Below are positions 1 to 8,597 of a stretch of DNA of 64,000 nt, one piece after another. The position numbers and the translations under genes are program-made. Within the stretch, counting starts at the first letter, position 1; each line of letters opens with the position of its first letter. This DNA comes from Phytohabitans flavus (GTDB lineage Bacteria > Actinomycetota > Actinomycetes > Mycobacteriales > Micromonosporaceae). Below the pieces are notes generated by a model, which was not told where the DNA came from, ran no database searches, and worked only from the letters and a program-made list of their open reading frames with translations. The stretch is from positions 1,596,001 to 1,660,000 of the forward strand of contig NZ_AP022870.1 in the NCBI RefSeq assembly GCF_011764545.1, given 5' to 3'.

Positions 1-2
1 AT

Positions 3-671
3 CGACCCATCCACCCGAGAGCCATGCAGGCCGCCCTTGCTCTAATCAGGGCCGATATCAATATCACGACGATCCCCGCAGATCAGCTCGGCTCCGTCAA
101 GAAGTTTTTGCATAAGAAAGAAAATGACAACTATCGCGGGGTGCGGGAGTGGAGAAAGGAACAGTTCGCACACCGCAATTGGTTCGTCAGAAGATGGAAG
201 GGTATCAATCGGGTCGCTCGGCTATTTAAGTTCCACGGCCGCAAGACAATCAGCCTTTCAAGCGCGCAGGTGGTGCTCTCGACCCCCGAGCTGAAGCCAG
301 ACGTCGTGCGTGCGTTGCGCGTGATCGCAGATGCCAATCCGCAAATCGGAAACGCCATTGCCGCTGGGAGGCTCCCGAACGTACGAGATGTCCTGGAACC
401 GGGTGCCGGCCGGACTGCGTCCCCTCACCCCTCCGCCGCTTGGCAGGCAGCCCAGGTCGCGGGAAGCTCGATGGGAGCCCCGCAAGCTGGGCCGCCTTCG
501 ATGGGCTACGGGGGCCTCTATCACGTGGATCCTGGCAGGAACCAGGCGTCTCGGGAGCATCTGAGTCGGCTGCGGCCAGCGGCGTACGGGGCTCAAATGC
601 AGGAGTCCGCGCAAATGCCGGCGAGTCCGCCGATGTACTCTCAGCCGGAGCCCCCTCTCCGGGCCAGATGA
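3..671 (+). CDS. Unknown protein, 5' partial; probably the N-terminal part of the next gene
   Basis: The frame is open to the left edge. The first in-frame ATG is at 24, so the true start may lie outside the window. The first ~130 residues are basic and look folded. From about residue 135 the protein becomes a Pro/Gln/Met-rich linker. The stop overlaps an ATG at 668 (ATGA), which could mean a coupled second gene. However, the linker composition continues without a break in the other frame if one C is added to the C-run near 651. I therefore infer one gene spanning into the next entry. No domain recognised. Confidence 0.5.
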   Translation, partial: RPIHPRAMQAALALIRADINITTIPADQLGSVKKFLHKKENDNYRGVREWRKEQFAHRNWFVRRWKGINRVARLFKFHGRKTISLSSAQVVLSTPELKPDVVRALRVIADANPQIGNAIAAGRLPNVRDVLEPGAGRTASPHPSAAWQAAQVAGSSMGAPQAGPPSMGYGGLYHVDPGRNQASREHLSRLRPAAYGAQMQESAQMPASPPMYSQPEPPLRAR

Positions 672-3457
672 CACACGGTCAGACAGGGCCTGGGCATTCA
701 CAGACGCAGCTCCATCACGAGGGAGGGTCATACAATAACAGCTATTTCAACGGTGTAAACGCGAGGCACGGCCAGGGGTATAACCAGAGCGGACCTCCGC
801 GCGGGACCGAGGGCATTCCGCAGGCTGAGGCGATGCCGATGCCGATGCCGCCGCCTTCGCCACCAATGACTTCGCAGGCCGACCCGCATAGGACCAGCGG
901 TGCCGCGGGCCCAGCTGCCAACACGGCGGTCAACCTGTCCAACCCCCTCCGAGCCCCCGATCCCTTGCCGCCGCGACGGCCAGCGTCGTCCAACCGGCAG
1001 CACGACCCTCGTCTGGGGACTCGACGTCTCAGCAGCAGGGGCGTCCGGCGCAGCAGCAGAGAAGTCAACAGCCCGCGGCGCCAGCGCCCGGTGGTCCTGC
1101 CGGCACCCGGTAGGTCCGAAGTGGATCGATCTGTGCCGGCGGGGAGCGATGCGACCCGCCAGCTTGAACAGCGTGGCAGATCCCTACGTTGTGAGGGCGT
1201 GGATGATCAGCCACCGAGCTGGCTCACCGACACAGGTCGGTGGCGGCGTATCGGATCTGCCCTGCACTGGGTCGGCGACCGTGTGGCCGTGGTCGGCGCC
1301 GACCCTGGCGACGTGGTGACCGCGATGGCATCGGAGTTCGCCGCGGAGCCCGATGTCGTCACGGTTTTCGGTCGGCTCGACGACTGGTCGTTGGTCGAGA
1401 CGGTCTGGCCGATCGCGGTACCGCCAGGCAGCCAAGGACGCCTGGCCATCAGCGGCGCGGGCGCCCCCGCACCCGGCTTGGCGGCGCGGCTCGCCAGCGA
1501 GCTGACCGCCACGGTCATCGCGCCGCGGGCGGACGCGCTGCTGGTACCGGGCGGGTCGATCTTCGCCGTGGACGGTTGGTTGCGCTACGACGCCAGCGGC
1601 TCGACCAACTCGGCCGGGCGGCGTACCCCGGCACCGGAATGGGAGTCCGATGTAGACACTGCGGTCGCGGCACCCGACGGTCTTGTCGTACTCCCCGTAC
1701 CGGCTGGGCTGTGGATCTTCCCTGACCTTCCCGGCGCGCCGCCGCCGGGTTTGGACGACCTCGCCTACAGCGTGCCTCTACACGGCAGGCGGCCGGTGCT
1801 GCTGGTCGGCCGTCCGGGCTTCCCGGCACCGCCCGAAGGGGCGATAGTCGCGGTCGCGCGGGCTCTCCCGCCGCCGCTGCGCCGGCGCTTGGTGCTGGCA
1901 CCGTACGGCCCGGTCCCCGACCTGCCCGCGGCGGCGGCGAGGCTGGCCAGGGAGGCGGGGCATTCGGTCACGGTGGCAACCGGTGTACCTGTGCTGGCGG
2001 CCGCCGCTGGGCTGGTCAGCCTGGCGATCGACGAAACGGCCGCGGGCGGGTGGATGCCCCTCGCGACCACCCTGACGTTCCCGCCCTCGGCACCAGCGCG
2101 GCCGTCCGGTCCAGTCCGCGGGCTCGACGGGTACCCGCAGCTCGACGAGCACGTCTTCCAGCTCGACGAGCGCTGGGTGGCCGAGGTGACCCAGTCCGGC
2201 CTGTGGGTACGGCCGCCGCGCCGCGAGACCGGTGCGGACCTCGTACGCGGCCACCCATGGACGCCGGCGAGCGTGCGGGTCTTCGTCGGACTGCCCGGCG
2301 ATCCGCCCGGACCCTCGGTGCTGCCGCTGCTCGGTGCGCTGCTTGCCCGCCTGCCCGCGGCGACGGGTATGCGGGTGCGGCTGGTGCCCGAGCCGTTCGC
2401 GGCGGCGGCGCTGCCACCCCCGGCCGGCGGGACCCCGATGGAGCTGGATGTCCGGCGCGCGATAGTGCTCGATCCGTCCGTGGCGGCCCCCGCCGCCCAG
2501 CAGGTCACACGGCCACCCGCGGTTCTGGCCAGGCCGACCGAGGTTTCGGCGGCCTCCGCGGAGCCCGCGAACGCGCAGACCGCGATCCTCCCTCGGCCGG
2601 CGGTCGCCCCCGCGCTGCCAGGGAGCGCCGCCCGCCGCCCAGAGCCGGAACCGCCAGCACCGGTACCCGGTAAGCATCGGATCCGGGTTCGCGGCCGGTG
2701 GGCGCCGGTCACCGCGGCGGCGGCCGTGCTGACGGTGGCGACCACGGCGGCCTACGCGCTGGGCAGGACACCGGCGCCGACACCGCCGCCGCCAGCGGCG
2801 CAGGCACCGCAGGCCGCGGCGCCACAGGCGTCGTCGACTCTGGACCCCGGCACGCCGCTGGCGCTCCCCACGGAGGCCACCGCGTCCCCGCAGGCTGGCC
2901 CGTCGTCCACATTGGGCACCGTTGCGGCCGCCGGCTCGGCCGGTGCCGCGGGCACACCGAGGCCCGCGGCACCGACCACGACGAGCGCCGTGCCGTCGGG
3001 CCGGCCGACGACCGCGAAGCCGCCGCAGGCACCGACCGAGCTACCCGGCCTGGTCAACACGTCGGGACGAAACCTGGCGCTCGACGGCACCGCGACAGCC
3101 TCCACTGTGGAGCGTTCGGGTGCACTCGGCGCCGCGAACACCGTCGACGGCGACCCGGCCACCCGCTGGGCCAGCGAGCACGTGTCGGACCCGCAATGGC
3201 TCACTGTGGACCTGGGTGCGGTGTGGCAGGTGAGCCAGGTCCGGCTGCACTGGCAGTCGTCGTACGCGACGGGCTACCGCGTCGACCTTTCCACGGACGG
3301 AGTGACCTGGCAGACCGTTTACCGGACCTCCCAAGGCTCCGGGGGTGTCAACCAGGTCGCCGTGCCCAAAACCCCGGCCCGGTTCGTCAGGATGATGGGT
3401 ACCGCCCGCGCCTCGGCCCGGTACGGCTACTCGCTATGGGAGCTCGAGGTGCGATGA
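668..3457 (+). CDS. Large membrane/surface protein with C-terminal discoidin (F5/8 type C)-like domain
   Basis: The start is taken at the ATGA overlap; the frame is open further upstream. The first ~180 residues are disordered. A central Ala/Pro/Gly-rich region of about 450 residues follows (unknown family). One hydrophobic segment lies near residues 680-700, followed by a Pro/Ala/Thr stalk of ~120 residues. The last ~135 residues form a discoidin/F5-8C-like beta-sandwich (N-L-A-L-D-G, D-G-D-x-x-T-R-W, W-L-x-V-D-L-G, Y-x-V-x-x-S-x-D-G-x-x-W motifs), a fold that usually binds glycans or peptidoglycan-linked sugars. Between 950 and 1200 other frames read more naturally, including a Q-rich linker at 961-1110, so several missing bases are suspected. 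It converges on, and overlaps by 24 nt, the minus-strand gene at 3434. Confidence 0.65.
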   Translation: MTHGQTGPGHSQTQLHHEGGSYNNSYFNGVNARHGQGYNQSGPPRGTEGIPQAEAMPMPMPPPSPPMTSQADPHRTSGAAGPAANTAVNLSNPLRAPDPLPPRRPASSNRQHDPRLGTRRLSSRGVRRSSREVNSPRRQRPVVLPAPGRSEVDRSVPAGSDATRQLEQRGRSLRCEGVDDQPPSWLTDTGRWRRIGSALHWVGDRVAVVGADPGDVVTAMASEFAAEPDVVTVFGRLDDWSLVETVWPIAVPPGSQGRLAISGAGAPAPGLAARLASELTATVIAPRADALLVPGGSIFAVDGWLRYDASGSTNSAGRRTPAPEWESDVDTAVAAPDGLVVLPVPAGLWIFPDLPGAPPPGLDDLAYSVPLHGRRPVLLVGRPGFPAPPEGAIVAVARALPPPLRRRLVLAPYGPVPDLPAAAARLAREAGHSVTVATGVPVLAAAAGLVSLAIDETAAGGWMPLATTLTFPPSAPARPSGPVRGLDGYPQLDEHVFQLDERWVAEVTQSGLWVRPPRRETGADLVRGHPWTPASVRVFVGLPGDPPGPSVLPLLGALLARLPAATGMRVRLVPEPFAAAALPPPAGGTPMELDVRRAIVLDPSVAAPAAQQVTRPPAVLARPTEVSAASAEPANAQTAILPRPAVAPALPGSAARRPEPEPPAPVPGKHRIRVRGRWAPVTAAAAVLTVATTAAYALGRTPAPTPPPPAAQAPQAAAPQASSTLDPGTPLALPTEATASPQAGPSSTLGTVAAAGSAGAAGTPRPAAPTTTSAVPSGRPTTAKPPQAPTELPGLVNTSGRNLALDGTATASTVERSGALGAANTVDGDPATRWASEHVSDPQWLTVDLGAVWQVSQVRLHWQSSYATGYRVDLSTDGVTWQTVYRTSQGSGGVNQVAVPKTPARFVRMMGTARASARYGYSLWELEVR

Positions 3458-3934
3458 CGGGTGGTCCGGCCGCGCGGGCAGTGGGGTGGCCTCGCGCATC
3501 GCCCAGGTAACGGCCGCCGCGGCGGCGGGGGAGAGCCAGCCCAGCCCGTCGGCGACGGCGTGGACGGCTCGTACCAGATCTGGCGGTTCGATGTAGCCGT
3601 AGGTGAGGCAGCCCTGGACCGGCGCCTGGAGCAGCGTGACGATGGCGCCGCGCTCGGTCGCGCCGGTCAGTGCGATCACCAGGGTCCATCGCGCCAGCGC
3701 CGCCACCAGGTCCGTGCCGGACGTCAGGACCCGGTCGTCGAGCAGGGATACGGTCGGCCGCAGCCGGCGGGCAAGCGCCAACGCTTCGTCACCGTCACCG
3801 GTGACCCCCAGCACCCGCAGCCGGCGGGAGGTGCCCAGCGCCGCACGTATCGCAGCCCCGTCGTGTGGGTCAGGGTGGACGACCAAGACGGTGGTGGGTG
3901 ATCCGACAGGGCGCCCGTCAAGCCGTTTTGCCAC
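3434..3934 (-). CDS. Receiver-only pseudo-response regulator
   Basis: A 166-residue protein with GTG start resembling the receiver domain of the next gene upstream (residues ~15-130) but with no DNA-binding HTH. The acidic pocket is altered (H-P-D-P near residue 20). An Asp pair remains where the phospho-acceptor is expected (L-L-D-D). The conserved Lys of the last strand is replaced (Y-G-Y instead of V-K-G). It is last in a minus-strand series with a histidine kinase and a full regulator. It probably arose by duplication of that regulator and may act as a partner or phosphate sink. Phosphorylation-independent function is possible. Inference only. Confidence 0.65.
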   Translation of the reverse strand: MAKRLDGRPVGSPTTVLVVHPDPHDGAAIRAALGTSRRLRVLGVTGDGDEALALARRLRPTVSLLDDRVLTSGTDLVAALARWTLVIALTGATERGAIVTLLQAPVQGCLTYGYIEPPDLVRAVHAVADGLGWLSPAAAAAVTWAMREATPLPARPDHPSSHLELP

Positions 3935-4034
3935 GCGTCCCCGTCCTCGCTCGCCGTTGGTGGCGCGGAGGGACTCCTTCCACCGTTCATATGACGGTGG
4001 AAGGGCCGGACGTGTTCAGCGTCAGACCGGCCCG

Positions 4035-4700
4035 CTATTGCCGCTGTCCGCCCGACCAACGCATGACCGCCTCGGTGCGGTTGCTGGCGTGGAGCTTCGT
4101 AAAGATGTGGTGGAGGTGGTTCTTGACCGTCTTTTCGGTCAGCAGCAGGCGCCGTGCGATCGCGGCGTTGGAGTGGCCGACGGTCAACAGCTCCATGACG
4201 TCCCGCTCCCGGGCGGTGAGGCCGAAGCCGTTTCGGATCTGGTGGAGCTGGTCCGCGTGGCTGGCCTCCTCCCGCTCGCGTGCGGCCTGGTCGCGCAGGA
4301 CCGAGATCGTGACCGAGGCACCCCGAGGGGAGAGCCATCCCTGGCCGGCCGCCACGGCACGGACGGCGCGCAGCAGCTCGGGCGGGTCGAACTCGCCGTG
4401 GACGAGGTAGCCGCGCGCACCGCCGCGGAGCATCCCGGCGATGAGATCGTCGGCGGCGTCGCTGGTGAGGACGAGCACGGAGGTGTGCTCGGCGAGGTGA
4501 GAGACGACGGAGAGGCCGTCGGCGATCGGCATGCGGTGGTCGAGGAGGGTGACATCCGGGCGGAGACGCTGCGCCGCGGTCACCGCGGTCCTGCCGTCCG
4601 CGGCCTCGCCGACGACCTGCACGTCGTCGGCGCCGGCGAGGAAGCCGCGCAGGGCACTGCGGACGATGGGGTTGTCGTCGACGATCATGACGTCGATCAT
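4035..4700 (-). CDS. NarL/LuxR-family response regulator
   Basis: Receiver domain (residues 1-120) with V-D-D-N pocket and L-L-D-H phospho-acceptor Asp, then a LuxR-type HTH (residues ~155-215: L-T-A-R-E-R-D-V-M-E-L-L, A-R-R-L-L-L-T-E-K-T-V-K-N-H-L). The usual Lys in the fifth receiver strand is His (L-V-H-G). The start overlaps the stop of the kinase gene by 4 nt, so the two are translationally coupled and should form one two-component system. Target genes are unknown; the adjacent surface proteins are the natural candidates. Confidence 0.93.
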   Translation of the reverse strand: MIDVMIVDDNPIVRSALRGFLAGADDVQVVGEAADGRTAVTAAQRLRPDVTLLDHRMPIADGLSVVSHLAEHTSVLVLTSDAADDLIAGMLRGGARGYLVHGEFDPPELLRAVRAVAAGQGWLSPRGASVTISVLRDQAAREREEASHADQLHQIRNGFGLTARERDVMELLTVGHSNAAIARRLLLTEKTVKNHLHHIFTKLHASNRTEAVMRWSGGQRQ

Positions 4701-5905
4701 CGGCTGCCCCTTTGCCGTGGTGGATTGGCCGCGATGCCCGCGGCGGCCGATGGCACCCGGGCCACCAGGGTGGTGCCCATGCCGGGACCTGAGCGAACCT
4801 GGAGGGTGCCGCCGGCGGCCTGGGCCCGCTCGATCATCCCGACGATGCCGAAATGGCCCGCGGCCGGCAGTTTGGCCAGGTCGCCTGGCACTGTGAAGCC
4901 GCCGCCGTTGTCCTGGATGGTGAGTTCCACGTGTCCCTCCAGGTGGTGGAGACTTACCTGGACCATGGTCGCGTCCGCGTGCCGGGCTACATTATGCAGC
5001 GCCTCATCCAAGATCCGGGCAAGCTCGTACCGCGCGTTGAGTGGTAGGTCCACGGTGGACGCCGAGATCTGGACCAGGATGCCGGTGGCCTCCGCCCACG
5101 CCCGGCCGATGCGCTCCACGCTCTCGGCGAACGGCCGGTCGGGCACGTCCAGACGCAGGCCGGTGAGAAGCTGGCGAGCCTCCCGTACCGCGGCGTCGGT
5201 CCCTTCCGAGACGGTGGTGGCGAGCTGCTCGGCGACGTCGGGTTGGTGGCGCAGCAGCGAGGGGAGCGCGACCGCGGCGAAGGAGACCCCGCGCAGTGTC
5301 TTGGCCACCGAGTCATGTAGCTCGCGGGCTAGCCGGGCCCGTTCCGACGCGGCCGCCGAGCGCTGGGTCGCGGCGATCGCCGCCGCTGACGTGTCGATGT
5401 AGCGGGTGAGCGCGGCGGTCATGCCCGCGCCGCCGAACCCGCAGACGATATAGATCATCGGGAACGCGAGCACGAATGGCGCGGTGATCGACATGCCGGT
5501 GGTCGTGCTTTCCATCCGCAGCAACTGCACCGCGACGGCCAGGCCGAGCCCCGCGTTGGCGATCCAGAGCGGGAAGGCACGCAGGCCCAGCAGTGCGCCG
5601 GCGAGCGCGGCCCACCCGGCGCCGAAACAGAAGTACGCGACCCCGCCCTCGTTGAGGATGAGTACGCCGATCATGAGCGCGGCGTCGACCCAGAGGAAGA
5701 GGAGCCGCCACCGGAGCACCGCGGGCCAGCGGCTCTGCACCCCGAATTCCGCGGCCGTGGCAACCGTGATGAGGGCGAGCACACCGATCAGGCGCCATGG
5801 GTCGTTGACCACCCGGACCCCGACGCCAGCGGCGGCCAAGGTTACCGCCAGCCGCCCGAGCAGCAGGGCGCGCCAGGTGGCGGAGTACGCAGCGAACCGG
5901 CTCAT
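4697..5905 (-). CDS. Two-component sensor histidine kinase (HisKA_3 type)
   Basis: 402 residues. Residues ~10-180 are mostly hydrophobic and fit five or six membrane helices with no large external domain. The HisKA_3 dimerisation/phospho-acceptor box is A-R-E-L-H-D-S-V-A-K-T-L near residue 195. The HATPase domain follows with N-box (E-A-L-H-N-V-A-R-H) and G-box (D-N-G-G-G-F). It overlaps the regulator gene by 4 nt. The upstream gene (stop at 5913) ends 7 nt before its start, so all belong to one transcript. The lack of a sensory ectodomain suggests the neighbouring CBM-like protein could supply the signal; that is inference. Confidence 0.92.
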   Translation of the reverse strand: MSRFAAYSATWRALLLGRLAVTLAAAGVGVRVVNDPWRLIGVLALITVATAAEFGVQSRWPAVLRWRLLFLWVDAALMIGVLILNEGGVAYFCFGAGWAALAGALLGLRAFPLWIANAGLGLAVAVQLLRMESTTTGMSITAPFVLAFPMIYIVCGFGGAGMTAALTRYIDTSAAAIAATQRSAAASERARLARELHDSVAKTLRGVSFAAVALPSLLRHQPDVAEQLATTVSEGTDAAVREARQLLTGLRLDVPDRPFAESVERIGRAWAEATGILVQISASTVDLPLNARYELARILDEALHNVARHADATMVQVSLHHLEGHVELTIQDNGGGFTVPGDLAKLPAAGHFGIVGMIERAQAAGGTLQVRSGPGMGTTLVARVPSAAAGIAANPPRQRGSR

Positions 5906-5912
5906 GCGCTGG

Positions 5913-6644
5913 TCAGGAGATGGTGATTTTGTCGATGTCGGGGGCTGAGCTGCCGTTGCTGCGGAAGTCCAGAGCGACCCTTCCAGCGGGGAGGTTGGCC
6001 TCGAACGTGAAGGTCGCGGGTGTCTGCCAGCTCGTGCCGGTCAGGGTGAACAGCCGGAATTCGCTGTTGGCGGTGGACACCTCGATGTGTCGCCGGCCGT
6101 CGCACTCGTAGGTGACCGTGATGGTGCGGGTGCCGGCCGCGGGCAGGGTCGCGTAGACCGTGAGCTCGCCGATGTAGCGGACGCGGGCACCACCGTCGCA
6201 TGTGTCGCAGGAGGTGACGCCGGCGCCGTCCGCCAGACGGTTGCCCGGGGCTTCGGCCTGCACGCTGACCGGCGTGAACCGCTGGCCGCCGGTCGGGCTC
6301 GCGGTCGGTGAGGGCGTCTGCGGCCGGCGGGTGGTCGGGGTCGTGGTGGCGTCGCGCTGGAGCGTAGGCCGTGGTGAGGCGCTGGCACCCGGTGTTGGCG
6401 CGGGCGCCGGGGTGCTCGCCGGGAACGGGGTGCTCGCCGGAGCCGACCCCGTGGCTCCAGGAGACGAGGAATTCGGGTCCATCGTGGGGGTGATCAGCGG
6501 CGGGATCACGACCGCGGCGACGACGATGGCCCCGGCCAGTCCACCGATCCCGGCCCAGTGCGGCGCACGCAGCGACCGCCCCCGAAGCGATGGGTCGAGC
6601 AATCGCCCGAACGGGTCACCGTCCGGTGCCGGATCAGTGGACAC
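5913..6644 (-). CDS. Membrane-anchored protein with CBM35/CBM6-like domain
   Basis: 243 residues: cytoplasmic tail (1-30), one membrane helix (~31-52), a Pro/Ser/Thr stalk (~55-120), then ~120 residues with a carbohydrate-binding-module look (V-Q-A-E-A-P-G-N-R-L near the start, G-x-x-V-R-Y-I-G, F-x-F-x-A-N-L-P-A-G, V-A-L-D-F-R-S, D-I-D-K-I-T-I at the end). Two Cys (C-D-T-C) sit in the domain. It is the first gene of the kinase operon, which suggests an extracellular sugar-binding sensor or accessory subunit. CBM class assigned from motifs only. Confidence 0.7.
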   Translation of the reverse strand: MSTDPAPDGDPFGRLLDPSLRGRSLRAPHWAGIGGLAGAIVVAAVVIPPLITPTMDPNSSSPGATGSAPASTPFPASTPAPAPTPGASASPRPTLQRDATTTPTTRRPQTPSPTASPTGGQRFTPVSVQAEAPGNRLADGAGVTSCDTCDGGARVRYIGELTVYATLPAAGTRTITVTYECDGRRHIEVSTANSEFRLFTLTGTSWQTPATFTFEANLPAGRVALDFRSNGSSAPDIDKITIS

Positions 6645-6853
6645 CGCTCGACCTCCTGGACGTGAACGACGAGCCGGAACCGATCACGAAAGACGGACTG
6701 AATTTAGCTCATCCGCCGGGGCGGTGGGCTGCGGGTCGACCTGCCCGCGCGGGCGCGCATCAGACCGGCTGCGAGGGTTTGAACCGAGCCTCGGCGCGCG
6801 TCGTAGAAGCGGCAGGTCAGCGTGTCCGTGCCGCACGAGGGGTGGTTGTCCAC

Positions 6854-7411
6854 ATGACTCAGCCAGCAGGCCCGCAGTTCAGTCCACAGCCGCCAACCGC
6901 CGTGGCGGGCGATGCCACCAGGTCCGTCGCCGGTCCGCCACCCCGTCCTGGCGGGTCGGTGCCGGGCCCGCAAAGGAGGACGAACTCGTGGGCGAAGCGC
7001 CAGCGATACCTCGACCGCCGGGCAGCGCCTTCCGAATGGACACGACAGCGCCCGGAACCACCACCGCAACCGGACCTGAGGCACCAACTCCGAGCCGCCT
7101 ATGACGAGATTGAGCGCCTGAAACAGACTAACAAGGGTCTGACGGAGGAGGTTCGGGCTCTGCGAGCCTATGCGGCACAACGGGCGGCACCCGTCCATAT
7201 TGTCGAGTACGTATTTCCGCCCTCCTGGGGCGGACATGCGCCAAGGATCCCTTCACCGCGCCGATCCAAGTCTCATGTGGCCGCCGCGGCTGCCAGTCAC
7301 ACCGCCACCGATGCGATATCTCGGCACGCGGGTCAGCCGCAGAGAACCGCAGGGCCAGGGCCGGCGGCGCCCAGGTCGGCGCCGACCCACAGCCCTGGCT
7401 CCGCGAGGTAG
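6854..7411 (+). CDS. Small coiled-coil protein at the head of the T4SS region
   Basis: The ATG at 6854 is chosen because a GAGGGG ribosome site precedes it; the frame is open upstream but of poor coding quality. 185 residues: Pro-rich N-terminus, a charged segment around residues 45-65, a clear heptad stretch near 75-100 (L-R-A-A-Y-D-E-I-E-R-L-K-Q, L-T-E-E-V-R-A-L), then a low-complexity tail. No family recognised. It converges with the gene at 7426, and lies between the two-component genes and the secretion cluster. Confidence 0.55.
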   Translation: MTQPAGPQFSPQPPTAVAGDATRSVAGPPPRPGGSVPGPQRRTNSWAKRQRYLDRRAAPSEWTRQRPEPPPQPDLRHQLRAAYDEIERLKQTNKGLTEEVRALRAYAAQRAAPVHIVEYVFPPSWGGHAPRIPSPRRSKSHVAAAAASHTATDAISRHAGQPQRTAGPGPAAPRSAPTHSPGSAR

Positions 7412-7425
7412 CGGCCCGTCGCGTC

Positions 7426-7824
7426 TTACCGCGCGGGAGCCGGCGCGGCAGCGCGAGCCGGGGCCTTGGCGGGAGCGGCCGGGGCGGACCGTGCGACATA
7501 CCGAGTCGGGTATTGGACGCTGCTGGTGCGCGCGGCGTTGACTACTCGGCTCCTGTCGGCGAGCGCCACGTTCTGTTTGCGGAGCCGTTCGCCGCGGGCT
7601 TGGCGCCACTCGGCCCACTCCCTCTGCGCGTCCGGATGGGATGGCGGGGTGGTGACGACATCGATGTGTTCTTTGTCCTCCACGCGTCCGGCTTGTCGGA
7701 AGTCGAACTTGGACGCCCGGTATAACGCCACGTGGTCCACGTAGCTCGGGTCCCTGCTGAGGCTGGGCAGCGCGGCGGCTTCCGCGACCGGCGCGTTGGC
7801 GTCATGGCCAGACAGTGGGTACAT
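7426..7824 (-). CDS. Hypothetical protein with Ala/Pro-rich tail
   Basis: 132 residues, preceded by a strong GGAGGAG ribosome site, so very likely real. It has an acidic/charged middle (D-K-E-H-I-D-V-V-T-T-P-P, R-E-W-A-E-W-R-Q-A-R-G) and a C-terminal tail rich in Ala, Pro and Arg. No signal peptide or membrane helix seen. Divergent from the secretion operon starting at 8040, so the ~215 bp between them probably holds both promoters. Function unknown. Confidence 0.6.
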   Translation of the reverse strand: MYPLSGHDANAPVAEAAALPSLSRDPSYVDHVALYRASKFDFRQAGRVEDKEHIDVVTTPPSHPDAQREWAEWRQARGERLRKQNVALADRSRVVNAARTSSVQYPTRYVARSAPAAPAKAPARAAAPAPAR

Positions 7825-8039
7825 CGCTCCTCCGGAGGCTGGTGTCTTTCTCTGCTACGGATGCGAGGCGGTCAGGTTCGCGCCCATCCGCCGATTTCTG
7901 CCCGCAGGCCCGCGAGCGAGCAGTCCTTCTAGGACCCCGTTGAAGGAAAACCGAAACTCGCGCTGAACCGATCCCGGTGGCCCGTCGTAGAGGCGGCCAT
8001 CACGCGTGACGGCGACCAGTCAGGAAGGAGGGGAGACGG

Positions 8040-8597
8040 ATGGGCAACCGGTCCGCGACGGTGCGGCGACCACGAACACCGGCTCCGGGATCGATACGCG
8101 ACGAGCCTCCGCCCGTCCGGGCCAACGGCGACGGCCCGGCCCGGCAGCAGGACACGCTCTCCGAGGACGGCCTCGGCTGGATCGGCGCCCACGGCGGCGC
8201 CGGCGCGACAACGCTCACGCGGCTGCTAGGCGGCATCGATATCGGCTGCCGCTGGCCGGACGCGATGCTCGCCGAACCCGCCCGGGTCATGATGGTCGGC
8301 CGGACGAACATGGAAGGGCTGCGAGCGGTCTCACGCGCGCTGCTCGCCTTGCGGGAGGGTCGGCATCCCGCCGGCATGCGGTTGATGGGCGTGGTGCTGA
8401 TGGCGGACGCCCCGGGATGGCTTCCGGTGCAGCTGACCAGCCGGATCCGTCTTCTGCGTTCGATCGCCCCGGTGTACCGGGTGCCATGGATTCCGTCGTT
8501 CCGGCTGGGGGAGATGCCCAAGCGCCTGCCCAAGCAGTTGGTCCGGCTGTCGCCGATGGCGGATTCCCGTCCTGAGCCGTACCGGAGGCGGTCGTGA
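8040..8597 (+). CDS. DUF6668-like conjugation-associated protein
   Basis: 185 residues behind a strong GGAGGGG ribosome site. Residues ~48-62 contain G-A-H-G-G-A-G-A-T-T-L, a deviant P-loop as in ParA/MinD-type proteins, and residues ~85-160 have alternating hydrophobic strands. It is the first gene of the secretion operon and its TGA overlaps the GTG of the next gene (GTGA). Proteins of this sort are commonly found at the head of SCO6880-type clusters. ATP binding is inferred from the motif only. Confidence 0.7.
   Translation: MGNRSATVRRPRTPAPGSIRDEPPPVRANGDGPARQQDTLSEDGLGWIGAHGGAGATTLTRLLGGIDIGCRWPDAMLAEPARVMMVGRTNMEGLRAVSRALLALREGRHPAGMRLMGVVLMADAPGWLPVQLTSRIRLLRSIAPVYRVPWIPSFRLGEMPKRLPKQLVRLSPMADSRPEPYRRRS

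Noticed and set aside
258..731. Long minus-strand ORF opposite the left-edge gene
   Set aside because: Arg/Pro/Gly-rich composition typical of the antisense shadow of a high-GC gene; no ribosome site.
1765..2745. 326-codon minus-strand ORF
   Set aside because: Shadow of the discoidin-domain gene; low-complexity Ser/Thr/Gly/Arg composition without hydrophobic core.
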